DNA of 64,000 nucleotides, taken from Aurantiacibacter aquimixticola (GTDB taxonomy: Bacteria > Pseudomonadota > Alphaproteobacteria > Sphingomonadales > Sphingomonadaceae). The stretch covers positions 1-64,000 of the forward strand of contig NZ_RAHX01000001.1 of assembly GCF_003605475.1 (NCBI RefSeq). Direction: 5' to 3'. The position numbers were made by a program, and so were the translations under genes. Of the stretch, positions 54,887 to 64,000 are shown in pieces. Positions within the stretch are counted from its first letter, which is position 1. Each line of letters opens with the position of its first letter. The notes beneath the pieces are model-generated. The model made no database searches. It was given only the letters and a program-made list of their open reading frames with translations, and was not told the DNA's origin.

Positions 54887-55945
54887 TCAGCCGCAAGCGA
54901 CGGCGGACAGCACGTCATGCGATGGGCCGGAGCCTCTCCAGATTTCTCCGAACTCCCATTCCGACTGCCGGGTCGCCAGGGCAATCGCGATGCCGCGATC
55001 CGGCAGGATGAGGTTGCGCACCTGATAATCGCCGATAGCGCCGCGCCGCTCGACCACGCGAACCGGCGTGTCGCATCCGGCGAGCGGTGCTTCGAACACC
55101 CACTGGCCGAGAGCCATGAACCCCTGCGCCGGATCTCCTTCCCACAATATGGCCAGCGATGCATCGCTGAGAAGTTCGCCGCGCAGCAATGCGCCATCGA
55201 AGGCGATCATGTCGTCGAGCGGACCGACAAGCCCCGCCGAAGCGCCATAACCCGCAATGCGCTTGGCCGTTTGCGGGGTCGCGCCGGCAAATTCGCGCAA
55301 ATCGTCCGCGTCGAGCAATCGCGTGTTGATCCAACCCGAAGCCAGGCCGACGCTTTGCGCGATCTGCAGATCGAGGCTTGCGCCGGACACCATCTCCAGC
55401 ACCGCGCCGAGCACGATGTAATCGCAATTGTTGTAGGACCACGCCTGATCGGATGGCCGCTCGACTGCCGTGCCGGTGCAAAAAGCCAGCGGCTCGGCCT
55501 CGGTGGTGTAGAACGACGGAACACCCGCCGTATCTGGTGAAGTATCGTCCGGATTCGGCAGGTCGCTTCGGTGTCGCAGCAGGTCTTCGACAGTCAGGCC
55601 GCGCCCGGCCAGTCGGGGCATGATCGCGCCGACATCGCTGTCCAATGCCAGGCGACCTTCCTCGACATTCTGCATCACCAGCACCGCGATCACCTGTTTG
55701 GTTACCGATGCCCACGGCCAGCCCTCGATCGCGCGGCTATCGATATCCCCGCCCGCATGCCCGAACACCACCTGGTCGACTTCGCCCGGCAGCATGATGG
55801 CGAAATCACCAGCGAAACCGGCGGCATCCAGCGTGTCGAGTGCATCGGCGAAGGGGCCCCGATCCATGTCCGCGCGAGCGTTTTCCAACGATGCGCAACT
55901 GGTGAGCGACAGCACGGCCGTCAGCGCGAGAAGCGATCGCTTCAC
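54887..55945 (-). CDS. Serine hydrolase lipoprotein (beta-lactamase fold)
   Basis: A 352-residue lipoprotein with signal MKRSLLALTAVLSLTSC. It has the class C beta-lactamase/DD-peptidase fold: Ser80-x-x-Lys83 in WASVTKQVIAVL, Tyr-x-Asn in WSYNNCDYIVLG, and a C-terminal strand GDYQVRNLILPDRG where the KTG box would be, now changed. VEDLLRHRSDLPNPD is a family marker. It probably cleaves an ester or peptide in the periplasm; antibiotic resistance is not implied. It sits between pyrE and pdxJ, which are usually unrelated to it, and overlaps pyrE by four bases. Confidence 0.87.
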   Translation of the reverse strand: MKRSLLALTAVLSLTSCASLENARADMDRGPFADALDTLDAAGFAGDFAIMLPGEVDQVVFGHAGGDIDSRAIEGWPWASVTKQVIAVLVMQNVEEGRLALDSDVGAIMPRLAGRGLTVEDLLRHRSDLPNPDDTSPDTAGVPSFYTTEAEPLAFCTGTAVERPSDQAWSYNNCDYIVLGAVLEMVSGASLDLQIAQSVGLASGWINTRLLDADDLREFAGATPQTAKRIAGYGASAGLVGPLDDMIAFDGALLRGELLSDASLAILWEGDPAQGFMALGQWVFEAPLAGCDTPVRVVERRGAIGDYQVRNLILPDRGIAIALATRQSEWEFGEIWRGSGPSHDVLSAVACG

Positions 55946-56520
55946 TTCCGGCTGCCCGGTTTGGTTATGGGGATGGCTGCAAGATCTTCCGGCACGTCGC
56001 CTTCCGCATAGGTCGGGAAATCGATGTCGATCAGAGGAAAGAATGGCACGCCCAGATCGGCAGAACCATTGCTGCGATCGACCAACGCGACTTCCGCCAG
56101 CACCTCGCCCCCCTCGCTACCCACGGCGGCGATGGCCTCGCGGCTGGAAAGGCCCGTGGTGACGACATCCTCCACCATCAGCACTTTCGCACCGGGTGCC
56201 AGAGAAAAGCCGCGGCGCAGATGAAACTTGCCTTCGGGCCTTTCGAGGAACATCGCATCCAGATGCAGCGCCCGACCCATTTCATGGCCGATTATGATGC
56301 CGCCCATTGCCGGGCTGACCACGGCGTCCAGCGAATCGACGATGTCGCCGGGAATGCGCTCGGCAAGGGCTTCCGCCAGCAGTGCGGCGCGGTGCGGGTG
56401 CATCAACACACGCGCGCATTGCAGGTAATGCCCGCTATGGCGCCCGCTGCTGAGCTTGAAATGCCCTTCCAGCAGCGCGCCGCTCTTGCGGAATTCGGCA
56501 AGCACCTCGTCTTGTGTCAT
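55942..56520 (-). CDS. pyrE: Orotate phosphoribosyltransferase
   Basis: A 192-residue enzyme that adds ribose phosphate to orotate in pyrimidine synthesis. Seen: MTQDEVLAEFRKSGALLEGH, LSSGRHSGHYLQC, PAMGGIIIGHEMGRAL, the catalytic loop RPEGKFHLRRGF and the PRPP motif VLMVEDVVTTGLSSREAI. It is the first gene of the minus-strand operon and is divergent from ctaC. Confidence 0.95.
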   Translation of the reverse strand: MTQDEVLAEFRKSGALLEGHFKLSSGRHSGHYLQCARVLMHPHRAALLAEALAERIPGDIVDSLDAVVSPAMGGIIIGHEMGRALHLDAMFLERPEGKFHLRRGFSLAPGAKVLMVEDVVTTGLSSREAIAAVGSEGGEVLAEVALVDRSNGSADLGVPFFPLIDIDFPTYAEGDVPEDLAAIPITKPGSRK

Positions 56521-56606
56521 GGGAAGCGCGCATTACCTCTCTGATTATACGGCAACAGGGGACGAAGGACTGCATGGCAGCTTCTGGAAAAAATCCCTAG
56601 ATGCGC

Positions 56607-56635
56607 TTGAGGCATCGGGCAACCGCGCGTATAGG
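56607..56635 (+). promoter_or_regulatory. Candidate promoter of the ctaC operon
   Basis: TTGAGG at 56607-56612 and TATAGG at 56630-56635 with 17 bases between, about 75 bases before the ctaC ATG. Both boxes are close to the housekeeping sigma consensus, and the spacing is optimal. Confidence 0.55.
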
Positions 56636-56710
56636 CGCGCGCAATGCGACCCACTGCCTGAGGCCGCGCGGGCCCTGTGTCCGGTACGACAAATGGAAAG
56701 CATCGACGCA

Positions 56711-57844
56711 ATGAATTTCGGCGATATCGTCCGCAAGAAGCTGTCTCTCCTCGCCATGCTGCTGGCGGCCTTTGCCTTTACGGCAATGCCGCAAGGCGCG
56801 ATGGCGCAGATCGACGAGAACCTCTCCCCGGTCGAAACGAACGAGGCGGCGCAGGACGCGCAGGCCGCGACGGGGCAGGACTTTTCCGCCGTCGATGCGC
56901 CGGTCGTCACCGACACCGCCGCGCCGTTCGAGCCGTTCGGCCCCGACATGATCAAGGGCCAGCCGACCGCGTTCGAAGACGATGCGATCCAGTCGATGAC
57001 CTTTCAGCCGCAATATACCGAGAACGGCGATTACGCGCTGTGGATGCACGATTATGTTTTGATACCGGTCATCACTGGTATCAGTCTTATCGTGCTCTTT
57101 TTGCTGTTGTGGGTGATTGCCAAATATCGTCGCAGGGCCAATCCCGTGCCGTCGAAGACGAGCCACAACACGCTTATCGAGGTTCTCTGGACGGTCGTCC
57201 CGGTCATCATCCTGGTGGTGATCGCCGTCCCCTCGATCACGCTGCTGGCGCGGCAGTATGAAACGCCCCCGGCGGATGCGATCACGATCAAGGCCAATGG
57301 TTATCAGTGGTATTGGGGCTATGAATATGTCGACAATGGCGGGTTCGAGGTGATCTCGAACATGCTGGACGAGGCCGAGGCGCTCGACGCCGGTGAGCCG
57401 CACCAGCTTGCGGTCGACAATCGCATGGTCGTGCCCGTCGGCGTGCCTATCCGCCTGCAGACCTATGGCGCGGATGTGATCCATTCCTTCGGTATCCCCT
57501 CGCTCTGGTTCAAGCTCGACGCCGTCCCCGGCCGGATCAACGAGAAAATGATCACGATCAAGGAAGAGGGCATCTATTACGGCCAGTGCATGGAGCTGTG
57601 CGGCGCTCGTCACGGTTACATGCCGATCGCCATCGAAGCGCGTAGTCTCGAGGACTACAATGCGTGGGTCCAGGCGCAGCCGGGCGGCCAGACCCGCGCG
57701 CAGATCCAGGCCGCCGCCGCTGCAGAAGCTGCGCAGGCCGATGCTGCGGCGGAAGATGCGGAGAGCGCGGAAGATGCTGCCGAAGCAGGCGATACGACGG
57801 GCGAGGCCGAGGCGGATGCCGCCGAAGCCGAAGCCACCACCTGA
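56711..57844 (+). CDS. ctaC: Cytochrome c oxidase subunit II
   Basis: A 377-residue subunit with a cleaved signal (LLAMLLAAFAFTAMPQGAMA), two membrane helices (VLIPVITGISLIVLFLLLWV and VVPVIILVVIAVPSITLLA) and a periplasmic CuA domain. All CuA ligands are visible: His in DVIHSFGIPS, Cys-x3-Cys in GQCMELCGARH, its His, and Met in HGYMPIAI. YQWYWGYEY is the cytochrome c electron entry. An acidic Ala/Glu-rich tail of about 50 residues after the domain is unusual. ATG 56711 is preferred; 56693 is possible. Confidence 0.95.
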   Translation: MNFGDIVRKKLSLLAMLLAAFAFTAMPQGAMAQIDENLSPVETNEAAQDAQAATGQDFSAVDAPVVTDTAAPFEPFGPDMIKGQPTAFEDDAIQSMTFQPQYTENGDYALWMHDYVLIPVITGISLIVLFLLLWVIAKYRRRANPVPSKTSHNTLIEVLWTVVPVIILVVIAVPSITLLARQYETPPADAITIKANGYQWYWGYEYVDNGGFEVISNMLDEAEALDAGEPHQLAVDNRMVVPVGVPIRLQTYGADVIHSFGIPSLWFKLDAVPGRINEKMITIKEEGIYYGQCMELCGARHGYMPIAIEARSLEDYNAWVQAQPGGQTRAQIQAAAAAEAAQADAAAEDAESAEDAAEAGDTTGEAEADAAEAEATT

Positions 57845-57869
57845 TTTCCCGAATACGATTAGACGATAA

Positions 57870-59600
<1,731 letters not shown>

Positions 59601-59632
59601 CGACAGCCCTTCGCCGGGATACGAACAAGGGG

Positions 59633-59660
59633 AGGGGCGCGCCGGCAACGGAGCGCCCCT
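59633..59660 (+). terminator. GC-rich hairpin between ctaD and ctaB
   Basis: AGGGGCGC (59633-59640) pairs with GCGCCCCT (59653-59660) around a 12-base loop. Only a short mixed tail follows, no T-run, so it may be a stability or attenuation element rather than a full terminator. Confidence 0.45.
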
Positions 59661-59680
59661 TCGCGCAAAAGAGAAGGATG

Positions 59681-60604
59681 ATGACAGCCATTTCCGCCCC
59701 GAACACCAATCCGGCACAGGCCACCATGCCCGCCGACTGGCGCGATTTCTTCGCGCTCACCAAGCCCAAGGTCATGCGGCTTGTGGTGTTCACGGCGCTG
59801 TGCGGCCTGCTGGCGGCACCGGGCAGCATTCATCCGGTCATCGGCTTTACCGCGATCCTGTGCATCGCGCTCGCTGCAGGCGGAGCGGGTGCGCTCAACC
59901 AGTGGTGGGAAGCGGACATCGACGCCAAGATGAAGCGCACTGCGGGTCGGCCGCTGCCGATGAAGGCGCTGCGTCGACAGGATGCGCGCGATTTCGGTCT
60001 GGTGCTCTCCGGCTTTTCGGTGATGACGATGGGCCTTGCCGTCCATTGGCTCGCCGCCGCCGTCCTCGCCTTCAGCGTCTTCTTCTATGCCGTGATCTAC
60101 ACCATGTGGCTGAAGCCGCGCACGCCGCAGAATATCGTCATCGGCGGTGCGGCAGGCGCTTTCCCGCCGCTCATCGGCTGGATCGCCGTGACGGGCGAGA
60201 TCACGCTGATGCCGGTCCTGCTCTTCGCGATCATCTTCATGTGGACGCCGCCGCATTTCTGGGCGCTCGCGCTTTGGGCGAAACCCGATTACGCCGCGGC
60301 CAACATTCCGATGATGCCCAATGTTGCTGGCGAAGCATCGACCCGCCGCCAGATCCTTGTCTATTCGGCGCTGCTATTGCCGCTCGCCGGTACGCCTTGG
60401 TTCATTGGCGGCACCGGTGCGATTTACGGTGTGTCGGCGCTGGCGCTGTCAGCGGTGTTCCTCGCGCTGTCCGTCCCCGTCGGTACGCGCCGTGCAGTCG
60501 AGGACGACAGGATGAAGCCGGAAAAGCGGCTCTTCGCTTTTTCCATTCTCTACCTCTTCGCGCTCTTTGCGGCGCTCGTCGTCGATCGGATGGTGCTGGC
60601 ATGA
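59681..60604 (+). CDS. ctaB: Protoheme IX farnesyltransferase (heme O synthase)
   Basis: A 307-residue UbiA-family enzyme with about nine membrane helices that adds farnesyl to heme b for the oxidase. Seen: [20 protein letters not shown], the first Asp-rich motif [21 protein letters not shown] and the second [23 protein letters not shown] 59681 follows AAGG; ATG 59678 is an alternative. It overlaps the small downstream gene by four bases. Confidence 0.95.
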   Translation: MTAISAPNTNPAQATMPADWRDFFALTKPKVMRLVVFTALCGLLAAPGSIHPVIGFTAILCIALAAGGAGALNQWWEADIDAKMKRTAGRPLPMKALRRQDARDFGLVLSGFSVMTMGLAVHWLAAAVLAFSVFFYAVIYTMWLKPRTPQNIVIGGAAGAFPPLIGWIAVTGEITLMPVLLFAIIFMWTPPHFWALALWAKPDYAAANIPMMPNVAGEASTRRQILVYSALLLPLAGTPWFIGGTGAIYGVSALALSAVFLALSVPVGTRRAVEDDRMKPEKRLFAFSILYLFALFAALVVDRMVLA

Positions 60605-60726
60605 CGCCGCAGGACGAAGAAGAATTCAAGCGCCGCCGGAAGGCTCGCAACGCCGTGTTCGGCATCGTGCTGCTCGGCTTCGTGGTGCTGTTCTACGCCA
60701 TCACCATCGTGAGGATGGGCGACTGA
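60601..60726 (+). CDS. 41-residue single-span protein of the cox cluster
   Basis: A short gene from ATG 60601 (overlapping the ctaB TGA by four bases) to TGA 60726 (sharing a base with the ctaG ATG). The product [20 protein letters not shown] continues [21 protein letters not shown]: a charged cytoplasmic start and one membrane helix. Small proteins of this kind lie between ctaB and ctaG in many alphaproteobacteria (CoxF-like), and are assumed to help oxidase assembly. The coding call rests on the tight overlaps and the clear helix. Confidence 0.8.
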   Translation: MTPQDEEEFKRRRKARNAVFGIVLLGFVVLFYAITIVRMGD

Positions 60727-61307
60727 TGGCCAGCGCCCCTACACTCGAAAGCCGCAACCGCAAGACGATGCTGGCGATGTTCGGCCTGGCGCTGGGCATG
60801 CTCGGCCTGGGCTACGCCGCAGTGCCGCTCTACGACCTGTTCTGCCGCGTTACCGGCTTCGGCGGGACGACACAGGTGGCGAGCGAGGCCGAGGCCGATA
60901 TTGCCGCGCGCCTTGCCGCGAGCGCGGGCGGAGCGAGCTATTCGATCCGTTTCGATGCCAACACCGCGCGCGACCTGCCGTGGGAATTCAAGCCCGTGCA
61001 GGTGACCGATACGGTCGCCATCGGCCAGCGCGACATGGCGACCTATACCGCTCGCAACAATAGCGACCAGCCGATTACCGGCACCGCCACATTTAACGTC
61101 GAGCCGGAGCAGGCGGGCCGCTATTTCCACAAGATCCAATGCTTCTGCTTCACCGAGCAGACGCTGCAGCCGGGCGAGGAAGTGCGCATGCCCGTCCTTT
61201 ATTACGTCGATCCGGCAGCACTGGACGACCCGAACATGGAAGGGGTGGAGCAGATCACCCTGAGCTACACCTTCCACGAAGCCATCAAAGACGATAACGA
61301 CAGCTAA
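60726..61307 (+). CDS. ctaG: Cytochrome c oxidase assembly protein CtaG/Cox11
   Basis: A 193-residue copper chaperone that delivers CuB to subunit I. One N-terminal membrane helix (MLAMFGLALGMLGLGYAAVP) with YDLFCRVTGFGGTTQ precedes an immunoglobulin-like periplasmic domain with the copper motif KIQCFCFTEQTL and PVLYYVDP. The ATG shares its A with the stop of the small gene. All motif cysteines are kept. Confidence 0.95.
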   Translation: MASAPTLESRNRKTMLAMFGLALGMLGLGYAAVPLYDLFCRVTGFGGTTQVASEAEADIAARLAASAGGASYSIRFDANTARDLPWEFKPVQVTDTVAIGQRDMATYTARNNSDQPITGTATFNVEPEQAGRYFHKIQCFCFTEQTLQPGEEVRMPVLYYVDPAALDDPNMEGVEQITLSYTFHEAIKDDNDS

Positions 61308-61372
61308 GGCTCTGGACCCGCGCCGGTGCGGCGATTATGGGGCAGGGCAAATTCTAGGATCAGGACAGACAC

Positions 61373-62203
61373 ATGGCCGGCGCCAAGAACCACGATTATC
61401 ACATTCTCGATCCCGACATCTGGCCGCTGATCGGCGCGCTGTCCGGGCTCGTGTTCACCAGTGGCATGGTCATGTTCATGCACGCCGACTATTTCGGTGA
61501 GAGCTGGCGCATTGTCCTCGGCATCGGCATTGCCGGCCTGATCGCGACCTTCTGGGGCTGGTTCTCCAAGGTGGTGAACGAGGCCGAGCGCGGCGATCAC
61601 ACGCCTGTCGTCCAATTGCATATGCGATACGGCATGATCCTGTTCATTGCGTCCGAAGTCATGTTCTTCGTCGGCTGGTTCTGGAGCTTCTTCGATTTCG
61701 CCTTGTTCCCGACGGACCTTGTCGAGGTCATTGGTGGCCAGTTCCCGCCCGCCGGGATCGAGGCGGTGATCGATCCGTTCAGCCTGCCGCTGCTCAACAC
61801 CATCATCCTGCTGTGCTCCGGCACCACGGTGACATGGGCGCACCATTCGCTGATCAATGGCGACCGGGACGGGCTCAAGAAAGGCCTGTGGCTGACAATC
61901 GCGCTCGGCGTGCTGTTCTCGGCCATCCAGGCTTACGAATATGCCGCCGCGCCCTTCGAATTCGGTGGCAACACCTATTCCAGCGCCTTCTACATGGCGA
62001 CGGGCTTTCATGGGTTCCACGTGCTGATCGGCACGATCTTCCTGATTGTCTGCCTCGCCCGCACCTATAAGGGGCACTTCACCTCCCGCCAGCATTTCGG
62101 TTTCGAAGCGGCGGCCTGGTACTGGCACTTCGTCGATGTGGTTTGGCTGTTCCTCTTCATCGCCGTCTATGTCTGGGGCGGCTGGGGCGCAGAGACTCAC
62201 TGA
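61373..62203 (+). CDS. ctaE: Cytochrome c oxidase subunit III
   Basis: A 276-residue subunit with seven membrane helices that stabilises subunit I. Seen: NHDYHILDPDIWPLIGALSG, MRYGMILFIASEVMFFVGWFW with the conserved Glu, TTVTWAHHSLINGD, and FYMATGFHGFHVLIGTIFL and AWYWHFVDVVWLFLFIAVYV. CAGGACAG precedes the ATG. It follows ctaG after 65 bases. Confidence 0.97.
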   Translation: MAGAKNHDYHILDPDIWPLIGALSGLVFTSGMVMFMHADYFGESWRIVLGIGIAGLIATFWGWFSKVVNEAERGDHTPVVQLHMRYGMILFIASEVMFFVGWFWSFFDFALFPTDLVEVIGGQFPPAGIEAVIDPFSLPLLNTIILLCSGTTVTWAHHSLINGDRDGLKKGLWLTIALGVLFSAIQAYEYAAAPFEFGGNTYSSAFYMATGFHGFHVLIGTIFLIVCLARTYKGHFTSRQHFGFEAAAWYWHFVDVVWLFLFIAVYVWGGWGAETH

Positions 62204-62219
62204 TAAGGGAAGGGCGCGC

Positions 62220-62795
62220 ATGACGCAGCGCCGCATTCCGATCATCCCGACCGTGGTGGTGGTTGCCGCCGCCGCTGTCATGGTCGCGCTCGGCTTCTGG
62301 CAACTTGGCCGTGCGGATGAAAAGACGGCGCAAATCGCGCGATATTCGCAGACCGATCAAAGTGTCGCACCGCGCGAGCTTACACGCGAAGGTGTGCTCG
62401 ATGGCGAGCAGCTTTATTCGCCGGTCACGCTGGATTGCAATCGTCCGCTAGGCATTCGCAGCACGGCGGGCACCAGTGCGGAAGGGGCGAAGGGCTTTGC
62501 CCATGTCGCCGAGTGTTTCGACGTCGGTCCGCAAACCGTCGAGGCGGCGCTTGGCTTTTCCCGCAGACCGCAGTCGCCGGAGTGGGCCGGCGGCCGCGTC
62601 ATAGGAATCCTCGGCCCAAATGGCAAAGTCGTCGCCGACCCGCCGCTTGCCGATCTTGAGCCGCTGGCTCGTCCCGATCCGAGCGATCTGCCGAACAACC
62701 ACCTCGCCTATGCGGGCCAGTGGTTCTTTTTCGCGCTGACGGCATTGCTGATCTACGGCTTCGCGCTACGAAAGAAGTGGCGCGAGCGGGATTAG
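62220..62795 (+). CDS. SURF1-family oxidase assembly protein
   Basis: A 191-residue inner membrane protein with helices at each end (IPTVVVVAAAAVMVALGFWQLG and WFFFALTALLIYGFALR) around a periplasmic domain. FWQLGRADEKTAQI is the family start motif and NNHLAYAGQWFFFA the family end. SURF1 helps place heme a in subunit I. It is shorter than many SURF1s. ATG 62220 follows AAGGGAAGGG. It lies 17 bases after ctaE. Confidence 0.9.
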   Translation: MTQRRIPIIPTVVVVAAAAVMVALGFWQLGRADEKTAQIARYSQTDQSVAPRELTREGVLDGEQLYSPVTLDCNRPLGIRSTAGTSAEGAKGFAHVAECFDVGPQTVEAALGFSRRPQSPEWAGGRVIGILGPNGKVVADPPLADLEPLARPDPSDLPNNHLAYAGQWFFFALTALLIYGFALRKKWRERD

Positions 62796-62839
62796 CCATC
62801 TTGCCGCGCACCGCAGCGCTCGCTACGCCGCAGCGCAGC

Positions 62840-64000
62840 ATGAAATACGTCTCGACCCGCGGCTCCGCGCCTGTTCTTGATTTCGAGGGCGTCACCCTCG
62901 CCGGCCTTGCAAGCGATGGCGGGCTGTACGTGCCGGAAGAATGGCCGCGCTTTGCCCCTGACGAGATCGCCGCGATGGCGGGCCTGCCCTACGCCGAACT
63001 TGCCGTGCGCGTCATGGCGCCATTCACCGCAGGGTCGCTCACCGAGGACGAGCTGCGCGCGCTGTGCGAGGCCGCTTACGGCACCTTCGCGCATGAGGCG
63101 GTGACCCCGCTGGTCCAGCTCGACCATCGTCATCACCTGCTCGAGCTGTTCCACGGCCCCACGCTCGCTTTCAAGGACGTGGCGCTGCAATTGCTCGGGC
63201 GGCTTTTCGAACGCTTTCTGAGCCAGCGCGACGACCACCTTACCATCGTTGGCGCGACCAGCGGCGACACGGGCAGCGCCGCTATCGATGCGGTGGCCGG
63301 GCGCGAGGGCGTCGATATCTTCATGCTGCATCCGCGGGGCCGGGTAAGCGATGTCCAGCGCCGCCAGATGACGACGGTGCACGCGCCGAACGTCCACAAT
63401 ATCGCGATCCACGGCAGCTTCGACGACGCGCAGGCCGTGGTGAAGCGCATGTTCGTCGACCCGACATTGACGGAGCGCTTTCGTATCGGCGCGGTCAATT
63501 CCATCAACTGGGCGCGGCTGATGGCGCAGGTGGTGTACTACTTCGCCGCCGCCCTGCAATTGGGTGCGCCGCAGCGCCAGATCGCGTTCTCGGTGCCGAC
63601 GGGCAATTTTGGCGATGTATTCGCGGGCTATGTCGCCGCGCGCATGGGACTTCCCATCAAGCGTCTGATCGTCGCCACCAATGTCAACGACATACTCCAC
63701 CGTGCGCTTTCCAGCGGCGACTATTCTGCGGGCGAAGTCACTCCCACCGACGCGCCCAGCATGGATATTCAGGTATCCAGCAATTTCGAGCGGCTGCTCT
63801 TCGATCTCGGCGGCCGCGACGGCGCGGCGTTGGCGGAGCAGATGCGCGGTTTCGATGCCGAACGCGCCATGCAGTTGACCGACAACCAGCGCGAAGGTGC
63901 GGCGGGCCTCTTCGCCAGCGTGCGCGCCACGCCGGAGGATACGGCGGCAGCAATGCGCTGGGCGGCAGAGCGTTGCGGCGAAGTGCTCGATCCGCACACC
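62840..64000 (+). CDS. thrC: Threonine synthase (3' end outside window)
   Basis: The first 387 residues of a fold-type II PLP enzyme that converts phosphohomoserine to threonine. Seen: MKYVSTRGSAPVLDFEGVTL, the PLP Lys112 in HGPTLAFKDVALQLL, VGATSGDTGSAAIDAV, FDDAQAVVKRMF, AVNSINWARLMAQVVYYF and VPTGNFGDVFAGYVA, all typical of the long, proteobacterial form. An in-frame TTG at 62801 is a less likely start. thrC next to SURF1 is a usual neighbourhood in sphingomonads. Confidence 0.95.
   Translation, partial: MKYVSTRGSAPVLDFEGVTLAGLASDGGLYVPEEWPRFAPDEIAAMAGLPYAELAVRVMAPFTAGSLTEDELRALCEAAYGTFAHEAVTPLVQLDHRHHLLELFHGPTLAFKDVALQLLGRLFERFLSQRDDHLTIVGATSGDTGSAAIDAVAGREGVDIFMLHPRGRVSDVQRRQMTTVHAPNVHNIAIHGSFDDAQAVVKRMFVDPTLTERFRIGAVNSINWARLMAQVVYYFAAALQLGAPQRQIAFSVPTGNFGDVFAGYVAARMGLPIKRLIVATNVNDILHRALSSGDYSAGEVTPTDAPSMDIQVSSNFERLLFDLGGRDGAALAEQMRGFDAERAMQLTDNQREGAAGLFASVRATPEDTAAAMRWAAERCGEVLDPHT

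Noticed and set aside
54887..55945. A beta-lactamase giving antibiotic resistance
   Set aside because: The fold is shared with many esterases and peptidases; the KTG box is not present in usual form, and the context is housekeeping.

Overview
The window is a gene-dense, high-GC chromosomal segment of an alphaproteobacterium, most likely a sphingomonad close to Erythrobacter or Altererythrobacter. This is inferred from the aa3 oxidase order ctaC-ctaD-ctaB-small ORF-ctaG-ctaE-SURF1-thrC, the serC-serA-hisZ set with a probable serC leader RNA, an OmpA porin with a polyproline hinge, DUF3617, DUF6768 and Anbu genes, and a TonB-plug-like IVVTGSRV segment. No insertion sequence, integrase, prophage, CRISPR array or rRNA was seen. 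One tRNA gene is present (Val, UAC). No gene-free stretch exceeds 300 bases; the largest gaps are the serC leader region (28388-28626), the purA upstream region (37737-37954) and the pyrE/ctaC divergent gap (56521-56710).

Layout. 1-9769 is nearly all minus strand: a cut-off OmpA porin, glutaryl-CoA dehydrogenase, an orphan receiver, a helix-hairpin-helix membrane protein with a 30-residue partner, an OmpA-like envelope protein, a von Willebrand A lipoprotein, then tsaD-gpsA-flippase. 9815-12416 is hemC-hemD plus a mitofilin (Mic60)-like protein. 12425-20014 carries a UbiH-type hydroxylase, DsbD, two lipoproteins and uvrB. 20103-21857 has three tandem DUF3617 genes. 21884-26789 is a hydrolase followed by the complete Anbu cluster (ATP-grasp, alpha-E, transglutaminase-like, proteasome-like Anbu). 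26963-28387 has a FixJ-like regulator and an extensin-like lipoprotein. 28543-39244 is serC-serA-hisZ and purA, separated by a minus-strand block of aldo/keto reductase, esterase, DUF1501 and DUF1800.

39245-42240 has a sigma factor with its DUF6768 partner, a pseudo-receiver/winged-helix regulator and an asparaginase. 42350-47936 has tRNA-Val, a flavin monooxygenase, a TlpA thioredoxin, argH-lptM-lysA and a shortened siroheme synthase. 48035-50076 is a compact three-gene operon, a 56-residue peptide plus two unrecognised proteins, and is the best candidate for an undescribed system. 50073-56520 is one long minus-strand operon read pyrE, serine hydrolase, pdxJ, acpS, lepB, AI-2E transporter, DUF3089, ruvX. 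56711-64000 is the aa3 cytochrome oxidase cluster ending in a cut-off thrC.

Housekeeping themes are serine, lysine, arginine, threonine and histidine biosynthesis, heme supply next to the heme-copper oxidase, envelope biogenesis and protein secretion. The genome is strongly compacted: many co-directional genes overlap by 4 bases, and several convergent pairs share their stop codons.
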